A stretch of 64,000 nt of DNA from Marinilabilia rubra (GCF_003121985.1 NZ_QEWP01000013.1:62001-126000), one strand, 5' to 3'; numbered from the stretch's first letter, positions 43,742 through 53,186 are shown. The notes: generated by a model not told the origin, from the sequence alone. Made by a program: numbers and translations.

Positions 43742-44326
43742 CTAGGCTTTTCGGACTTTGTTGATGAAAGCAGTAAGGTAACCTAGCGCAATAAATGCTC
43801 CGGGAGCCAATACAAAAATCAACATTCCGTAACTCTCCGAAAACAATGAAAGACCGAATATCTTGCCGCTTCCGAATAACTCTCTTACTGCGCCTAACAT
43901 CGTAAGTGCCATTGAGAATCCTAATCCCATGCCTAATCCATCAACTACAGAGGAGCCGAGTGTGTTTTTGGATGCAAAGGCTTCTGCACGTCCCAATACC
44001 AAGCAGTTTACAACAATCAGGGGAATAAATAAGCCCAATGCTTCAAACAAGGCAGGTAAGTAAGCCTGCATCACCATTTCAACGACTGTTACGAATGAGG
44101 CAATAATTACAATGAAGGAAGGAATACGTACCTTCTCAGGAATGAAATCCTTTACAAGTGCCACTACGATGTTGGACATTACCAATACAAAAGTGGTGGC
44201 CAGTCCCATTCCCAGTCCGTTAATGGCTGATGATGTTACCCCCAGTGTGGGGCACATTCCCAGCAGCATTACAAATACCGGGTTATCTTTAAAGAATCCT
44301 TTTGAAAAGTTTTTCCACTGGTTCAT
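43742..44326 (-). CDS. rnfE: Rnf complex subunit RnfE
   Basis: A 194-residue membrane subunit homologous to NqrD. NPVFVMLLGMCPTLGVTSSAINGLGMG carries the conserved Cys segment that mirrors the one in RnfA. Six helices are visible. Its start codon overlaps the rnfG stop codon by four bases (ATGA), showing translational coupling. It forms the ion-conducting core together with RnfA and RnfD. Confidence 0.96.
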   Translation of the reverse strand: MNQWKNFSKGFFKDNPVFVMLLGMCPTLGVTSSAINGLGMGLATTFVLVMSNIVVALVKDFIPEKVRIPSFIVIIASFVTVVEMVMQAYLPALFEALGLFIPLIVVNCLVLGRAEAFASKNTLGSSVVDGLGMGLGFSMALTMLGAVRELFGSGKIFGLSLFSESYGMLIFVLAPGAFIALGYLTAFINKVRKA

Positions 44327-45036
44327 TGCTGACCTCCTTCCTCTGTGTTGTTAGTTTTGGTTGTTGCAGAACTATATGAGTCTGCTTTTTCGTTATATGT
44401 TGACCAGGCTTTTTGTACTGCATCCAGAAAAGCTCTTGAGCTGATGGTGGCTGCAGTAATGGCATCAATGTCCCCGCCATCAGCTGAAACTGTAAGGTCG
44501 GTTTTTTCAGGATTAACACCAACAATACTGGTATTGCCGCCTGAGCCTCCACTCTTTATTCCAAACATCCAGTTAAAGAAAGCATTTCCGGAAGCTGAGC
44601 CGGATCCCTCTTCATCGGATGGCTTAAACCATGTTGCCATTTTGGTTCCCAGTCCGGGAGTCTCTTTGTGTTCTAAAACATCATAGTTTTTGATACTTCC
44701 ATCCGGCAGAATGCCAACCATGATTTTTACATCTCCGCTAAACCCTTTGTGGCTAACGCTTTCAATAGCAACTCCTACTACTTCGCCGTCTTTTTTGGCC
44801 GGGAAAACTTTAAGAGAATCACCGTCTTCAGCGGCTATCTTATACATTTCCTGAGTGGGATTGTTATCAAAGTCTGGAACAACAAGCTGAATTGCCTGTT
44901 GTTGCTTTTTCTCCTTAGCCGCCGTAATGGGGCCCTTGGTCAGTTTATAGATATATCCAAGTGAAGCTCCGGACACCATAGTGATAATGATGAGCGTAAG
45001 CGCCATGTTGGATAGTGATGATACTTTTTTGCCCAT
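44323..45036 (-). CDS. rnfG: Rnf complex subunit RnfG
   Basis: A 237-residue subunit with one N-terminal membrane helix and a periplasmic FMN-binding domain. The covalent FMN site follows the S/T-x-A-T pattern as DAITAATISSRAF near residues 190-202; the more usual form is SGAT, so the TAAT variant is a small departure. GLGTKMATWFKPSDEEG is the preceding conserved stretch. The C-terminal tail (about 215-237) is Ser/Thr- and Asn-rich and probably flexible. It overlaps rnfE and starts just before rnfD ends. Confidence 0.93.
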   Translation of the reverse strand: MGKKVSSLSNMALTLIIITMVSGASLGYIYKLTKGPITAAKEKKQQQAIQLVVPDFDNNPTQEMYKIAAEDGDSLKVFPAKKDGEVVGVAIESVSHKGFSGDVKIMVGILPDGSIKNYDVLEHKETPGLGTKMATWFKPSDEEGSGSASGNAFFNWMFGIKSGGSGGNTSIVGVNPEKTDLTVSADGGDIDAITAATISSRAFLDAVQKAWSTYNEKADSYSSATTKTNNTEEGGQQ

Positions 45037-45044
45037 TGAATCTG

Positions 45045-46064
45045 CTATTTAGTGTTTTGGACTTTGGCTGTTTTAACTTTTTCTCCAAATCTTTTTGGCT
45101 TCATGTACTTGTCGATAAGTGGCGTGAAACCATTCATTATGAGTATGGCAAATGATACGCCCTCGGGATAAGCTCCGTATACACGTATCAAAACGGTAAT
45201 TACGCCAATTCCGATACCATATAGTAACATGCCTTGTCTCGACATGGGGGAACTTACATAATCGGTTGCCATGAAGAAGGCGCCAAGTAACACTCCTCCG
45301 GTAAGCAGGTGGAAAAGGGGACCAACATATGTTTCCGGATCAACAAGATGAAGAATACCGGTAAAAACAGCTACTGAAGCAAGAACACTGACAGGGATAT
45401 GCCAGGTAATGATTTTTCGCCAAATCATGTAGAGTCCTCCCAATATCAAGGCGACACCCGCCATTTCTCCGGCACTTCCGCCCATGTTCCCAAGGAACAG
45501 GTTCAAATAGGAGGGTATTTCTGACATCAAATCTGAAACGGATGCTCCCGAGGCTACTCCTTCTTTGATTACTGATAACGGTGTGGCACCTGTAGATGCG
45601 TCCAGATACTGGAATCTGGACTCAACCGGAACCGGCCAGCTGGTCATTTGAACAGGGAACGAGATCAATAGAAATACCCTTCCAACCAACGCTGGGTTAA
45701 ACGGGTTGTTTCCCAGTCCTCCGAATGTCATCTTTCCAATGCCAATGGCAACAGCCGCCCCGATGATGATTAATCCCAGGGGAATGTTCGTTGGTAAGTT
45801 AAACGCTAATAGAAGACCTGTTACAGCTGCCGATCCATCAGATATGGAAGGCGTGGTTTTCATCAGGTATTTTTGGATGATCCACTCAAAAAGAACACAA
45901 GCGGCCACGGCCGTGAGAGAAACGATTAAAGCGCCCAGTCCAAAATACCACAGCGATGCTGCCAGGGCAGGAATGAGTGCGATAATCACTCCATACATGT
46001 TCTTGGGCACTGAATCACCACCATGAACATGCGGGGAGGGAGATACGACTAACTTTTGGTTCAT
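45045..46064 (-). CDS. rnfD: Rnf complex subunit RnfD
   Basis: A 339-residue membrane subunit homologous to NqrB, with about nine helices. The covalent FMN threonine lies in DASTGATPLSVIKEG. VSPSPHVHGGDSVPKNMYGVIIALIPAL is the typical N-terminus and FMATDYVSSPMS a further family signature. With RnfG it passes electrons through flavins across the membrane. It lies between rnfC and rnfG with gaps of 18 and 8 bases. Confidence 0.96.
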   Translation of the reverse strand: MNQKLVVSPSPHVHGGDSVPKNMYGVIIALIPALAASLWYFGLGALIVSLTAVAACVLFEWIIQKYLMKTTPSISDGSAAVTGLLLAFNLPTNIPLGLIIIGAAVAIGIGKMTFGGLGNNPFNPALVGRVFLLISFPVQMTSWPVPVESRFQYLDASTGATPLSVIKEGVASGASVSDLMSEIPSYLNLFLGNMGGSAGEMAGVALILGGLYMIWRKIITWHIPVSVLASVAVFTGILHLVDPETYVGPLFHLLTGGVLLGAFFMATDYVSSPMSRQGMLLYGIGIGVITVLIRVYGAYPEGVSFAILIMNGFTPLIDKYMKPKRFGEKVKTAKVQNTK

Positions 46065-46082
46065 TTTATCTGATACTTTGTA

Positions 46083-47411
46083 TTAGTTTCTGTTTCGAAT
46101 AATTTGGCCCACTTTGCCTTTCCCTAGTCGGATGTAATCCAGTAACGGACGATTGGCCGGACAAGTAAAGCTACAAGATCCGCATTCTATGCAGTCCATG
46201 ATGTTGTCATCTTCTGCGCGGTCTAAAAGCTCTTTTTCTGATTCGATCATGAGCAAATAAGGCTCAAGGCCCATAGGACAAGCAGAGATACACTTGCTGC
46301 AGCGAATGCAATTTTCAACAGGCTTACGGTGTGCCTCTTCGTGAGGGAGGATTAGAATCCCAGAACTTCCTTTGGTTACCGGAACGTCAAGGTTGGTCAG
46401 TGCTTTTCCCATCATGGGGCCTCCGCCTACTACTTTGCCTGTATTGTCGGGCAAACCTCCGGCGGCTTCGATAAGTTGGCTTACGGGAGTTCCGATTCGA
46501 GCCAGAAAATTACCGGGTTTTGTAACACCGGGACCAGTTACCGTAACTACACGCTCCACAAGGGGTTTGTTCTTTTGAACCGCTTCATAGATAGCATAGG
46601 CAGTACCAACATTGTGAACTACAGCACCCACCTCGATAGGAAGTTTGCCTGAAGGCACCTGACGGCCAATAACGGCATCAATTAATTGCTTTTCTCCACC
46701 CTGCGGGTATTGAACTTTTAATGGTTGTACTTCAATGCCTGACTTTTGTGACGTGAGCTTCTTCAGGTGCTGGATGGCATCGGGTTTATTGTTCTCAATG
46801 CCAATTACTGCTTTGTCAACTTTCAGTGCTTTCATGAGAATCCGAATGCCAACAATCAGTTCATCCCCTTTTTCAAGCATCACACGGTGATCTGAAGTCA
46901 GGAATGGCTCACATTCCACACCATTTATTATAAGAATATCGCACTTCTTTCCCGGAGGAGGCGAAAGCTTGACATGAGCAGGAAAAGTAGCTCCACCCAT
47001 TCCAACAATGCCCATTTCACCCACTTTTTTGATGATGTCTTCGGATGAAAGGGTGATGTCTGTATTGAGTGTTTCAGAGCGATCTATGTTTTCGTCCCAT
47101 TCATCACCATCTACATCAATGATGATAGAGGGCTTTCTGTATCCCGAGGCATCAACTACTTCATCAAGTTTGAAAATCTTTCCTGAAACGGGACTATGAA
47201 TATTGGCCGAAACGAAGCCTCCGGTTTTTGCAATTACCTGACCGGTTTTAACAAGGTCTCCCTTTTTTACTTCAGGTTTTGCCGGAGCGCCAATGTGTTG
47301 AGCTATAGGTACCGCTACTCTTTTGGGAAGAGGAAGCATTTCAATGCTTTTACCGGCTGATAATTTGCGGTCGGCCGGATGAATTCCTCCTATTGAAAAT
47401 GTTTTAAGCAC
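46083..47411 (-). CDS. rnfC: Rnf complex subunit RnfC
   Basis: A 442-residue peripheral subunit that holds the NADH/FMN site and two [4Fe-4S] clusters. The N-terminal barrel-sandwich (KTFSIGGIHPADRKLSAGK, GAPAKPEVKKGDLVKTGQ) is followed by the NqrF/Nuo51-like nucleotide region (GMGGATFPAHVKL, NGVECEPFLTSDHRVM). The ferredoxin motifs CIRCSKCISACPMGLEP and CIECGSCSFTCPANRPL come last. It begins with a GTG codon at 47411. It is shorter than proteobacterial RnfC because it lacks the long alanine-rich tail. Confidence 0.95.
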   Translation of the reverse strand: MLKTFSIGGIHPADRKLSAGKSIEMLPLPKRVAVPIAQHIGAPAKPEVKKGDLVKTGQVIAKTGGFVSANIHSPVSGKIFKLDEVVDASGYRKPSIIIDVDGDEWDENIDRSETLNTDITLSSEDIIKKVGEMGIVGMGGATFPAHVKLSPPPGKKCDILIINGVECEPFLTSDHRVMLEKGDELIVGIRILMKALKVDKAVIGIENNKPDAIQHLKKLTSQKSGIEVQPLKVQYPQGGEKQLIDAVIGRQVPSGKLPIEVGAVVHNVGTAYAIYEAVQKNKPLVERVVTVTGPGVTKPGNFLARIGTPVSQLIEAAGGLPDNTGKVVGGGPMMGKALTNLDVPVTKGSSGILILPHEEAHRKPVENCIRCSKCISACPMGLEPYLLMIESEKELLDRAEDDNIMDCIECGSCSFTCPANRPLLDYIRLGKGKVGQIIRNRN

Positions 47412-47440
47412 GGTTATATCTTATTTTAAGATGATCAAAT

Positions 47441-48316
47441 TTATTTGCTACTCTCTGGTGACTTTGCAGGGGCTTCTTTCTTCTCCGGTTTTGGTTTGCG
47501 GGGAGGAAAGTTAAGTTCATGAATGGCATTAGTCGGACATTCAGGAACACATTTGCGACAAAGCTTACATTTTTCATAGTCGATGTAAGCCAGATTGTTT
47601 TCCATGGTAATGGCATCAAACGGACAAATTTTAACGCACTTTCCGCATCCGATACAGGCCACGCTACAAGCCTTTTTGGCAACAGCTCCTTTGTCCTGAT
47701 TGACACAGCTGATAAAAATGCGACGGCTTTTGGGGCCTTTCTTTCTCAGTTCGATAATGTCCTTGGGACATTCATCAACGCAAGCACCACAAGCTACACA
47801 GTTATCTTCGATGATGACAGGCAGCCCGGTTTCTTTATCCATATACATGGCATCAAAATCACAGGCTTCCACACAATCGCCTAGTCCGTAGCACCCATAA
47901 GAGCAACCGGTTTCGCCACCGTAGAGTGCTCCTGCAACTGCACAAGAGGTAGCTCCTTCATATTGATTGACTCTCGGACGGTTTTCACAAGTCCCGTTGC
48001 ATCGTACAACAGCAACCATGGGATCGGTTTTGGCAACCTCTTTGCCCAGAATATCGGCTACTTTCTCCATGATATCGGGACCGCCAACCGGACAATTCAG
48101 ATCTGAAATATCGTCGGCCTTAACCAACGCTTCCGCAAATGCCCGGCAACCCGGGAATCCACATCCGCCACAGTTGGCAGCCGGTAAGGCTTCCTCAACC
48201 TGATCGATGCGCGGATCTTCGAATACTTTGAACTTCTGGGAAGCCAGATAAAGAATGACCGCAGCCAGGGCTCCAAGGCCGGCCAAAGTCAGTATGGTTA
48301 TTAAAACAACACTCAT
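47441..48316 (-). CDS. rnfB: Rnf complex subunit RnfB
   Basis: A 291-residue ferredoxin-like subunit that accepts electrons from soluble ferredoxin. After one membrane helix (VVLITILTLAGLGALAAVIL), an Fe-S domain with NCGGCGFPGCRAFAEAL binds one [4Fe-4S] cluster. Three or more further CxxCxxCxxxCP motifs (CVACGACVDECP, CIGCGKCVKICP, CKLCRKCVPECP) make it a multi-cluster subunit. The tail from about 270 is Lys/Pro/Glu-rich. It is the first rnf structural gene after the rseC-like gene. Confidence 0.95.
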   Translation of the reverse strand: MSVVLITILTLAGLGALAAVILYLASQKFKVFEDPRIDQVEEALPAANCGGCGFPGCRAFAEALVKADDISDLNCPVGGPDIMEKVADILGKEVAKTDPMVAVVRCNGTCENRPRVNQYEGATSCAVAGALYGGETGCSYGCYGLGDCVEACDFDAMYMDKETGLPVIIEDNCVACGACVDECPKDIIELRKKGPKSRRIFISCVNQDKGAVAKKACSVACIGCGKCVKICPFDAITMENNLAYIDYEKCKLCRKCVPECPTNAIHELNFPPRKPKPEKKEAPAKSPESSK

Positions 48317-48320
48317 AACA

Positions 48321-48743
48321 CTACTCCGTAGATGGTTTTATGGTAAAAGAAAATGTTTTTAAAAAATTGTTGTTGAAAATCTTGATGATCAGGAAGTAGG
48401 GGGCAAGAATCCCCAATGCAAGCAGACCAGCCAGATTTTCATTGTTGGTGAGGGTAAAGGTGAGGATAAGAGTAAAAACCATTAAAATCAGCGGTAAAAT
48501 GTAAGCCCACCAGGCAGCTTTTAATCCAAGCTTGCTTTCTCCAATTAATTTCACCCGGTCGCCATGTTTGTAAGGACGATCGCAGGAGGCCTCGATGAGC
48601 TTCTCCTGTAAATCGGCTGCTGTACAAACACCTTTGGCATGACATGCAGCACATGCCGACTGGCTAAGAATTCTCACGGTAACGTGATCTCCATATGATT
48701 GCTCCACAATGCCTTCGTGTTCTATTTGCTTTTTCTCCGACAT
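48321..48743 (-). CDS. rseC: RseC/MucC-like SoxR-reducing-system protein
   Basis: A 140-residue protein: a short soluble part with Cys-rich SACAACHAKGVCTAADLQ and two membrane helices (AYILPLILMVFTLILTF, NLAGLLALGILAPYFLII). It matches the RseC family, which in enterobacteria acts with Rsx/Rnf to reduce SoxR. The start at 48743 was chosen for its position behind GGGGGAAAAACC, a purine-rich ribosome site, and for family length. It heads the rnf operon, four bases before rnfB, so a role in cluster loading or redox control of the complex is likely (inference). Confidence 0.88.
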   Translation of the reverse strand: MSEKKQIEHEGIVEQSYGDHVTVRILSQSACAACHAKGVCTAADLQEKLIEASCDRPYKHGDRVKLIGESKLGLKAAWWAYILPLILMVFTLILTFTLTNNENLAGLLALGILAPYFLIIKIFNNNFLKTFSFTIKPSTE

Positions 48744-48765
48744 GGTTTTTCCCCCTTGGTGGCCA

Positions 48766-48800
48766 CAAATGTATATAATTGGGGATGAAAGGATATTAAA
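48766..48800 (-). promoter_or_regulatory. candidate promoter of the rseC-rnf operon
   Basis: On the minus strand TACATTTG (48773-48766) is a good -7 box, and TTTA (48800-48797) lies 23 bases upstream as a weak -33. The implied leader is under 20 bases. It is the only such box in the gap between recG and rseC that suits the operon. Confidence 0.45.
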
Positions 48801-48939
48801 GGGGTCTATTTTTTGTTTAGAACAAATTAAAATAAGAATTAACATCTTGTTGGATTGTATGATAGGAGATGTTAAAACTGTTAATTTAGACGATCTAATA
48901 TTGAGGAAATATTTCTGTAAATATTAGTAGAGTATTGTT

Positions 48940-51039
48940 TTAACTGATCATGGCCCAGTTCATTTTCTGTTGTGCCAGCCTTTTAAGCTGCCGTTTGAGA
49001 ATAGCATTGTCTTGTTTTTCCAGAAGCGGATCGTTTTTAAGAACATCTTGAGCAACATTTCTGGCCATATGAAGAATCCTGCTGTCTTTGCCAAGATTGG
49101 CAATTTTTAATTCAAAAGGCAATCCCGATTGTTGTGTGCCTTCCAAATCGCCCGGGCCACGAAGTTTCATATCAGCTTCAGCAATTTCAAAACCATCATT
49201 GGTTTGTGTCATGATCTCCATGCGCTTTCTTGTCTCGTTGGATAGTTTGTAGCCAGTCATTAATATGCAATAGCTTTGATCGGCTCCACGGCCAACTCTT
49301 CCCCTGAGCTGATGTAGCTGAGATAAACCAAAGCGCTCGGCACTTTCAATGATCATTACCGAGGCGTTGGGTACATTTACGCCTACCTCAATAACAGTTG
49401 TTGAAACCAGAATTTGTGATTTCCCGGATGCAAATTCCTGCATGGCCGCATCTTTTTCTGCGGGTTTCATCTTGCCATGCACCATTGAAACATTGTAATT
49501 GGGGTAGACCTCCTGAATATACTCATAGCCGTCGGTGAGGTTTTTGAAATCCATTTTTTCGGATTCCTCGATAAGCGGGTATACTGCATAAACCTGACGG
49601 CCTGCCTCAATTTGCTCTTTGACAAACTTATTGACTCCAAGTCGCTTTTTGTGATAAACATGCGAAGTTTGAATGGGCTTTCTGCCGGGAGGTAACTCGT
49701 CTATAATAGATACATCCAGATCTCCGTAGGTGGTCATGGCCAATGTTCGTGGGATAGGAGTGGCCGTCATCACCAAAACATGGGGCGGGGAGAGGTTCTT
49801 TTTCCAGAGTCTGGCGCGCTGGGCCACACCAAACCGATGTTGCTCATCAATGACCACCAGACCCAGATTGTTGAACTGAACGTTGTCTTCAATAAGAGCA
49901 TGCGTTCCAATCAAAATATTTAGTTTGCCGGATTGCAGATCTGCATGGAGTTGATTTCTGGCGGCCTTTTTTGTAGATCCTGTCAGCAATCCGATGTTTA
50001 CATCAATGCCTTTGAGCATTTCCGAGATGGTTTCAAAATGCTGAGTCGCCAATATCTCTGTAGGAGCCATCAGGCAGGTTTGATATTTATTGTCAATGGC
50101 AATCAGCATCACCATTAATGCCACCAGTGTTTTGCCGCTTCCTACGTCTCCCTGGAGCAACCGATTCATTTGGTGCCCGCTGCCCATGTCCTTTCGAATC
50201 TCCTTAATTACCCTTTTTTGTGCATTGGTGAGTTCAAAAGGCAGATTTTGCGAGTAAAACTGATTGAAGAAATCTCCAACCCTTGAGAATATATGTCCTT
50301 TTAAATTATACGTTCTTTGATTGCGCAGCCTCAGAATGTTTAATTGAATGTAAAACAGTTCTTCAAACTTTAGACGGAAAGAAGCTTTCTGAAGTTCTTC
50401 CGAGTTGGGGGGCATGTGAATGGTTCGAAGGGCCTGATTAAGTTTCATGAGCTTTAGTTGCCCGGTGATGTGAGCAGGAAGTGTCTCGGGAATGACTGAA
50501 GTGTAAGATTGAAAAACATTCTGAACCAGCTTGAAAATAGCCCGCGAAGTCAGATAGCTGCTTTTCATCTTCTCTGTGGTATTGTAAAAAGGCTGAAGAC
50601 CGGCAATGAAGCTACCTTTCCCATTGGGTTCTTTCTCCAGTTCGGGATGTACCACATTAATGGTATTATTAAAACGGGACGGTTTGCCAAAAAGGATGTA
50701 GGTCTCGTCAGGTTTAATTTGTCCTTTAATGTATTTTATGCCCTTAAACCACACCAGTTCAATTATACCTGTGCCATCGTTGAAGGTTCCCACCATCCTC
50801 TTTCCGCGCCCCTCTCCAACTGTTTTTAACGAGGTGACCTGACCTTTAAGCTGAATATAAGGCATATCGCCAGTGATTTCCCCGATGGTGTAAAACCGGC
50901 TTCTGTCCACATACTTGTAGGGAAAGTGGTACAGCAGGTCTTCATAAGAAACTATCCTAAGTTCCTTCTTCAGGGTTTCAGCTCTTTTAGGGCCAACTCC
51001 CTGAAGATACATTATATTATGTGTTGCGAGATCTGACAT
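48940..51039 (-). CDS. recG: ATP-dependent DNA helicase RecG
   Basis: A 699-residue branch-migrating helicase that remodels stalled forks and Holliday junctions. It has an N-terminal wedge/OB domain (about 60-160; GQVTSLKTVGEGRGKRMVGTF), Walker A LLQGDVGSGKTLVALM, DEQHRFG as Walker B, MTATPIPRTLAMTTYGDLD, and C-terminal TTVIEVGVNVPNASVMIIE and QLRGRVGRG. The start is ATG 51039 (MSDLATHNI), since the longer reading would begin TTG inside the promoter. The gene is divergent from a methyltransferase gene. Confidence 0.96.
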   Translation of the reverse strand: MSDLATHNIMYLQGVGPKRAETLKKELRIVSYEDLLYHFPYKYVDRSRFYTIGEITGDMPYIQLKGQVTSLKTVGEGRGKRMVGTFNDGTGIIELVWFKGIKYIKGQIKPDETYILFGKPSRFNNTINVVHPELEKEPNGKGSFIAGLQPFYNTTEKMKSSYLTSRAIFKLVQNVFQSYTSVIPETLPAHITGQLKLMKLNQALRTIHMPPNSEELQKASFRLKFEELFYIQLNILRLRNQRTYNLKGHIFSRVGDFFNQFYSQNLPFELTNAQKRVIKEIRKDMGSGHQMNRLLQGDVGSGKTLVALMVMLIAIDNKYQTCLMAPTEILATQHFETISEMLKGIDVNIGLLTGSTKKAARNQLHADLQSGKLNILIGTHALIEDNVQFNNLGLVVIDEQHRFGVAQRARLWKKNLSPPHVLVMTATPIPRTLAMTTYGDLDVSIIDELPPGRKPIQTSHVYHKKRLGVNKFVKEQIEAGRQVYAVYPLIEESEKMDFKNLTDGYEYIQEVYPNYNVSMVHGKMKPAEKDAAMQEFASGKSQILVSTTVIEVGVNVPNASVMIIESAERFGLSQLHQLRGRVGRGADQSYCILMTGYKLSNETRKRMEIMTQTNDGFEIAEADMKLRGPGDLEGTQQSGLPFELKIANLGKDSRILHMARNVAQDVLKNDPLLEKQDNAILKRQLKRLAQQKMNWAMIS

Positions 51040-51048
51040 ATGAGGCTC

Positions 51049-51080
51049 CAAAAATAATCCAATCCTTCTTTGCAAACAAA
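51049..51080 (-). promoter_or_regulatory. candidate recG promoter
   Basis: On the minus strand TTTG (51080-51077), a 20-base spacer and TATTTTTG (51056-51049) fit the Bacteroidota consensus well. The leader would be only about five bases from the chosen start, so either the transcript is nearly leaderless or translation begins at the next Met (51012). Confidence 0.45.
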
Positions 51081-51172
51081 TCCCGGTTGTATCCTGGGTT
51101 GATTAATTTATTTTGCAGCATGCCTTTATTTTTGCAATCTTTGACGCCTAATAACCAAAGATTTTTTCAGAG

Positions 51173-51970
51173 TTGGACATCAAGTGTTTTTTTTACCGGG
51201 CTGGAAGCCTTTTAAAATATTTCTTTAAATCCGGGTATTGGAAGGGACATAGAATTCATTCTCCCTTTGTTTTTTTCGTGGTTAGCGAACTGCTTTTCGA
51301 GAAGACGCCTTTTTACGCTTTTAAGAAAACAGACGCTGCCCTGGAAATGCTTCTGAAGTCGAAAGAACAGGTGGGGGGTAAAACGATGGGTGCATCATCC
51401 GTTGATAGTAGTCCCCGGAAGAAAGTCTGTAAAATTGTACGACAGGGCAGCATCCCGACATTTTATGGACAGTTTATTTTCAGGTTGATCAATCATTTTG
51501 AAGCACGCAATATTCTTGAACTAGGAACAGGAACGGGCTACGGTACGCTTTTTCTGGCTTTGCCTGACTCACGGAGTCGGGTAACCACCATTGAAGGAAA
51601 TCCTCTGCTTTGCCGTGTTGCACAGAATCTCTTTGAAACTGTGGAGGTAAAGAATGTTAATGTCGTTAACGGAGCATTTGAAAAGGCGTTGCCTGCGGAG
51701 TTGGCCAAAACAGATAAACTGGATTTTGTCTTTTTTGATGGTGATCACCGTTACAAACCTACCTTGAGCTATTTTAAAATGTGCCTCTCAAAAGTTCACA
51801 ACGATTCCGTTTTTGTATTTGATGATATTCACTGGTCGGAGGCGATGGAGGAAGCCTGGGATGTTATTGCAGCTCATCCAAAAGTAACAGTTTCCCTCGA
51901 CCTTTACCGTATAGGCGTTGTATTCTTCAGAAAGGAATGTACCAAACAGCATTATGTTATCAGACATTGA
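51173..51970 (+). CDS. class I SAM-dependent methyltransferase
   Basis: A 265-residue protein with a Rossmann methyltransferase core: motif I ILELGTGTGYGTLFLALP near 118-135, an acidic turn in VTTIEGNPLLC and DFVFFDGDHRYKPTLSYF. This resembles O-methyltransferase family 3 (catechol or caffeoyl-CoA type). The N-terminal part, SLLKYFFKSGYWKGHRIHSPFVF, is typical of a Bacteroidota group. The frame is closed upstream by a stop at 51152 and contains no early ATG, so translation must begin at TTG 51173 or another rare start. The substrate is unknown. Confidence 0.78.
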   Translation: MDIKCFFYRAGSLLKYFFKSGYWKGHRIHSPFVFFVVSELLFEKTPFYAFKKTDAALEMLLKSKEQVGGKTMGASSVDSSPRKKVCKIVRQGSIPTFYGQFIFRLINHFEARNILELGTGTGYGTLFLALPDSRSRVTTIEGNPLLCRVAQNLFETVEVKNVNVVNGAFEKALPAELAKTDKLDFVFFDGDHRYKPTLSYFKMCLSKVHNDSVFVFDDIHWSEAMEEAWDVIAAHPKVTVSLDLYRIGVVFFRKECTKQHYVIRH

Positions 51971-52063
51971 TGCATTGCAGTGTTGTTGATCTTATCTTCC
52001 TTGATGGTTAAACCATTTATAGTCTCACCGATCTAAAAAAAACAGCCAAATAAAACTTGCTGA

Positions 52064-52768
52064 ATGGAGTCAACAATCATTTTTCTTGAGAATCTTCAAA
52101 AACATTATGCCGTAGGCACTCAAACCGTGAAAGCCCTCAATGGTGTTTCTTTATCCATCAAAAAGGGCGAGTATGTAGCGATAATGGGACCTTCAGGTTC
52201 AGGGAAATCCACCCTTATGAATCTGATTGGGGCATTGGATACACCAACCATGGGGCGGTATGTGTTAAATGGAACCGACGTCAGTCATCTGAGTGACGAT
52301 AAACTTGCAGAAATCAGGAACCGGGAAATCGGATTTGTTTTTCAGACTTTTAACTTGTTGCCCCGATATACAGCACTTGACAATGTGGTTTTGCCATTGA
52401 TTTATGGTGGTGTTTTGAAGGATGAGAGAAACGAGAAAGGAAAAGAAGCATTGGTAAATGTAGGTCTGGCTGACAGGATGGATCATAAACCTAATGAGTT
52501 GTCCGGCGGACAGCGCCAGCGTGTGGCGGTGGCACGTGCCCTGGTTAACAATCCTTCATTAATTCTGGCTGATGAGCCTACCGGGAATCTGGATAGTAAA
52601 ACCTCAGTGGACATTATGCGTTTGTTTGATCGCATTCATCAGGAAGGAAATACCATTGTCTTAGTAACCCACGAAGAAGATATCGCGCAGCATGCGGAAA
52701 GGATTGTACGCCTTCGAGACGGTGTGATTGAAAGCGATCTTGTGAATGAGGAAAAAGTACTCGCTTAG
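52064..52768 (+). CDS. ABC transporter ATPase, LolD/MacB type, without a partner gene
   Basis: A 234-residue ATPase with Walker [17 protein letters not shown]-loop [16 protein letters not shown], signature [15 protein letters not shown], Walker [14 protein letters not shown] and H-loop VTHEEDIA. Length and motifs place it with the LolD, MacB and FtsE group, which drives lipoprotein release or substrate extrusion. These ATPases normally sit next to an FtsX-like permease gene. None is present: a repeat-filled gap follows and the next gene is on the other strand. The permease is either encoded elsewhere or has been lost (inference). Confidence 0.9.
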   Translation: MESTIIFLENLQKHYAVGTQTVKALNGVSLSIKKGEYVAIMGPSGSGKSTLMNLIGALDTPTMGRYVLNGTDVSHLSDDKLAEIRNREIGFVFQTFNLLPRYTALDNVVLPLIYGGVLKDERNEKGKEALVNVGLADRMDHKPNELSGGQRQRVAVARALVNNPSLILADEPTGNLDSKTSVDIMRLFDRIHQEGNTIVLVTHEEDIAQHAERIVRLRDGVIESDLVNEEKVLA

Positions 52769-52905
52769 TTTTCTCTTAAAAAATTTATCTTCTTTGATTG
52801 TTAATACGTGCCTGGGCTCGCGTAAGGCATTAAATATCAAGTGCTTGTAATTAAAGATGTGTTCGGGTTGAAGCTCATATTATCAGTACAATATGGCATG
52901 TTCTT

Positions 52906-53152
52906 TATCTAGGGCGTGCTGAAAAACGCGTATTTCGTTAACTATGTAAAATATTAAAGTTTATCAAAAAGTTAGCAGGCGCAAGGTTATTTCACAGCAT
53001 ACTCGTATTCCTTTACACCTGTATACAAGTAAACGGCTAATCAAAAGAACAAAATTTACTTTACCGTCCCAACCTCAAAGTATTTAGATACTCCTTCGAT
53101 TGGGGCGGTTTGTAAATTCTGCTCTTTTGACTTTTTTAGCGGGCCCTATCTA
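52906..53152 (-). repeat. MITE-like element family 1, copy B
   Basis: The core 52912-53146 (235 bp), flanked by TATCTA on both sides (52906-52911, 53147-53152), is the reverse-oriented counterpart of copy A at 16046-16290. Shared segments include GGG(N)GTGCTGAAAAACG at the left end, GCGCAAGGTTATT, GCTAATCAAAAGAACAAAAT, CTCCTTCGAT, GGGCGG and TTTGTAAATT. TATCTA is the reverse complement of the TAGATA around copy A. It fills most of the 442-base gap 52769-53210; the rest shows no ORF. Confidence 0.82.
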
Positions 53153-53169
53153 TACCGAAGCTTTGGGGT

Positions 53170-53186
53170 TAACGATCTATTGTAAG
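53170..53186 (+). repeat. remnant of repeat family 4
   Basis: TAACGATCTATTGTAAG is identical to the right end of copy 3 (31659-31676 region). The rest of the unit is missing. It lies 18 bases to the right of MITE-like copy B, as if that element had inserted into or replaced the family 4 unit (inference). Confidence 0.4.
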
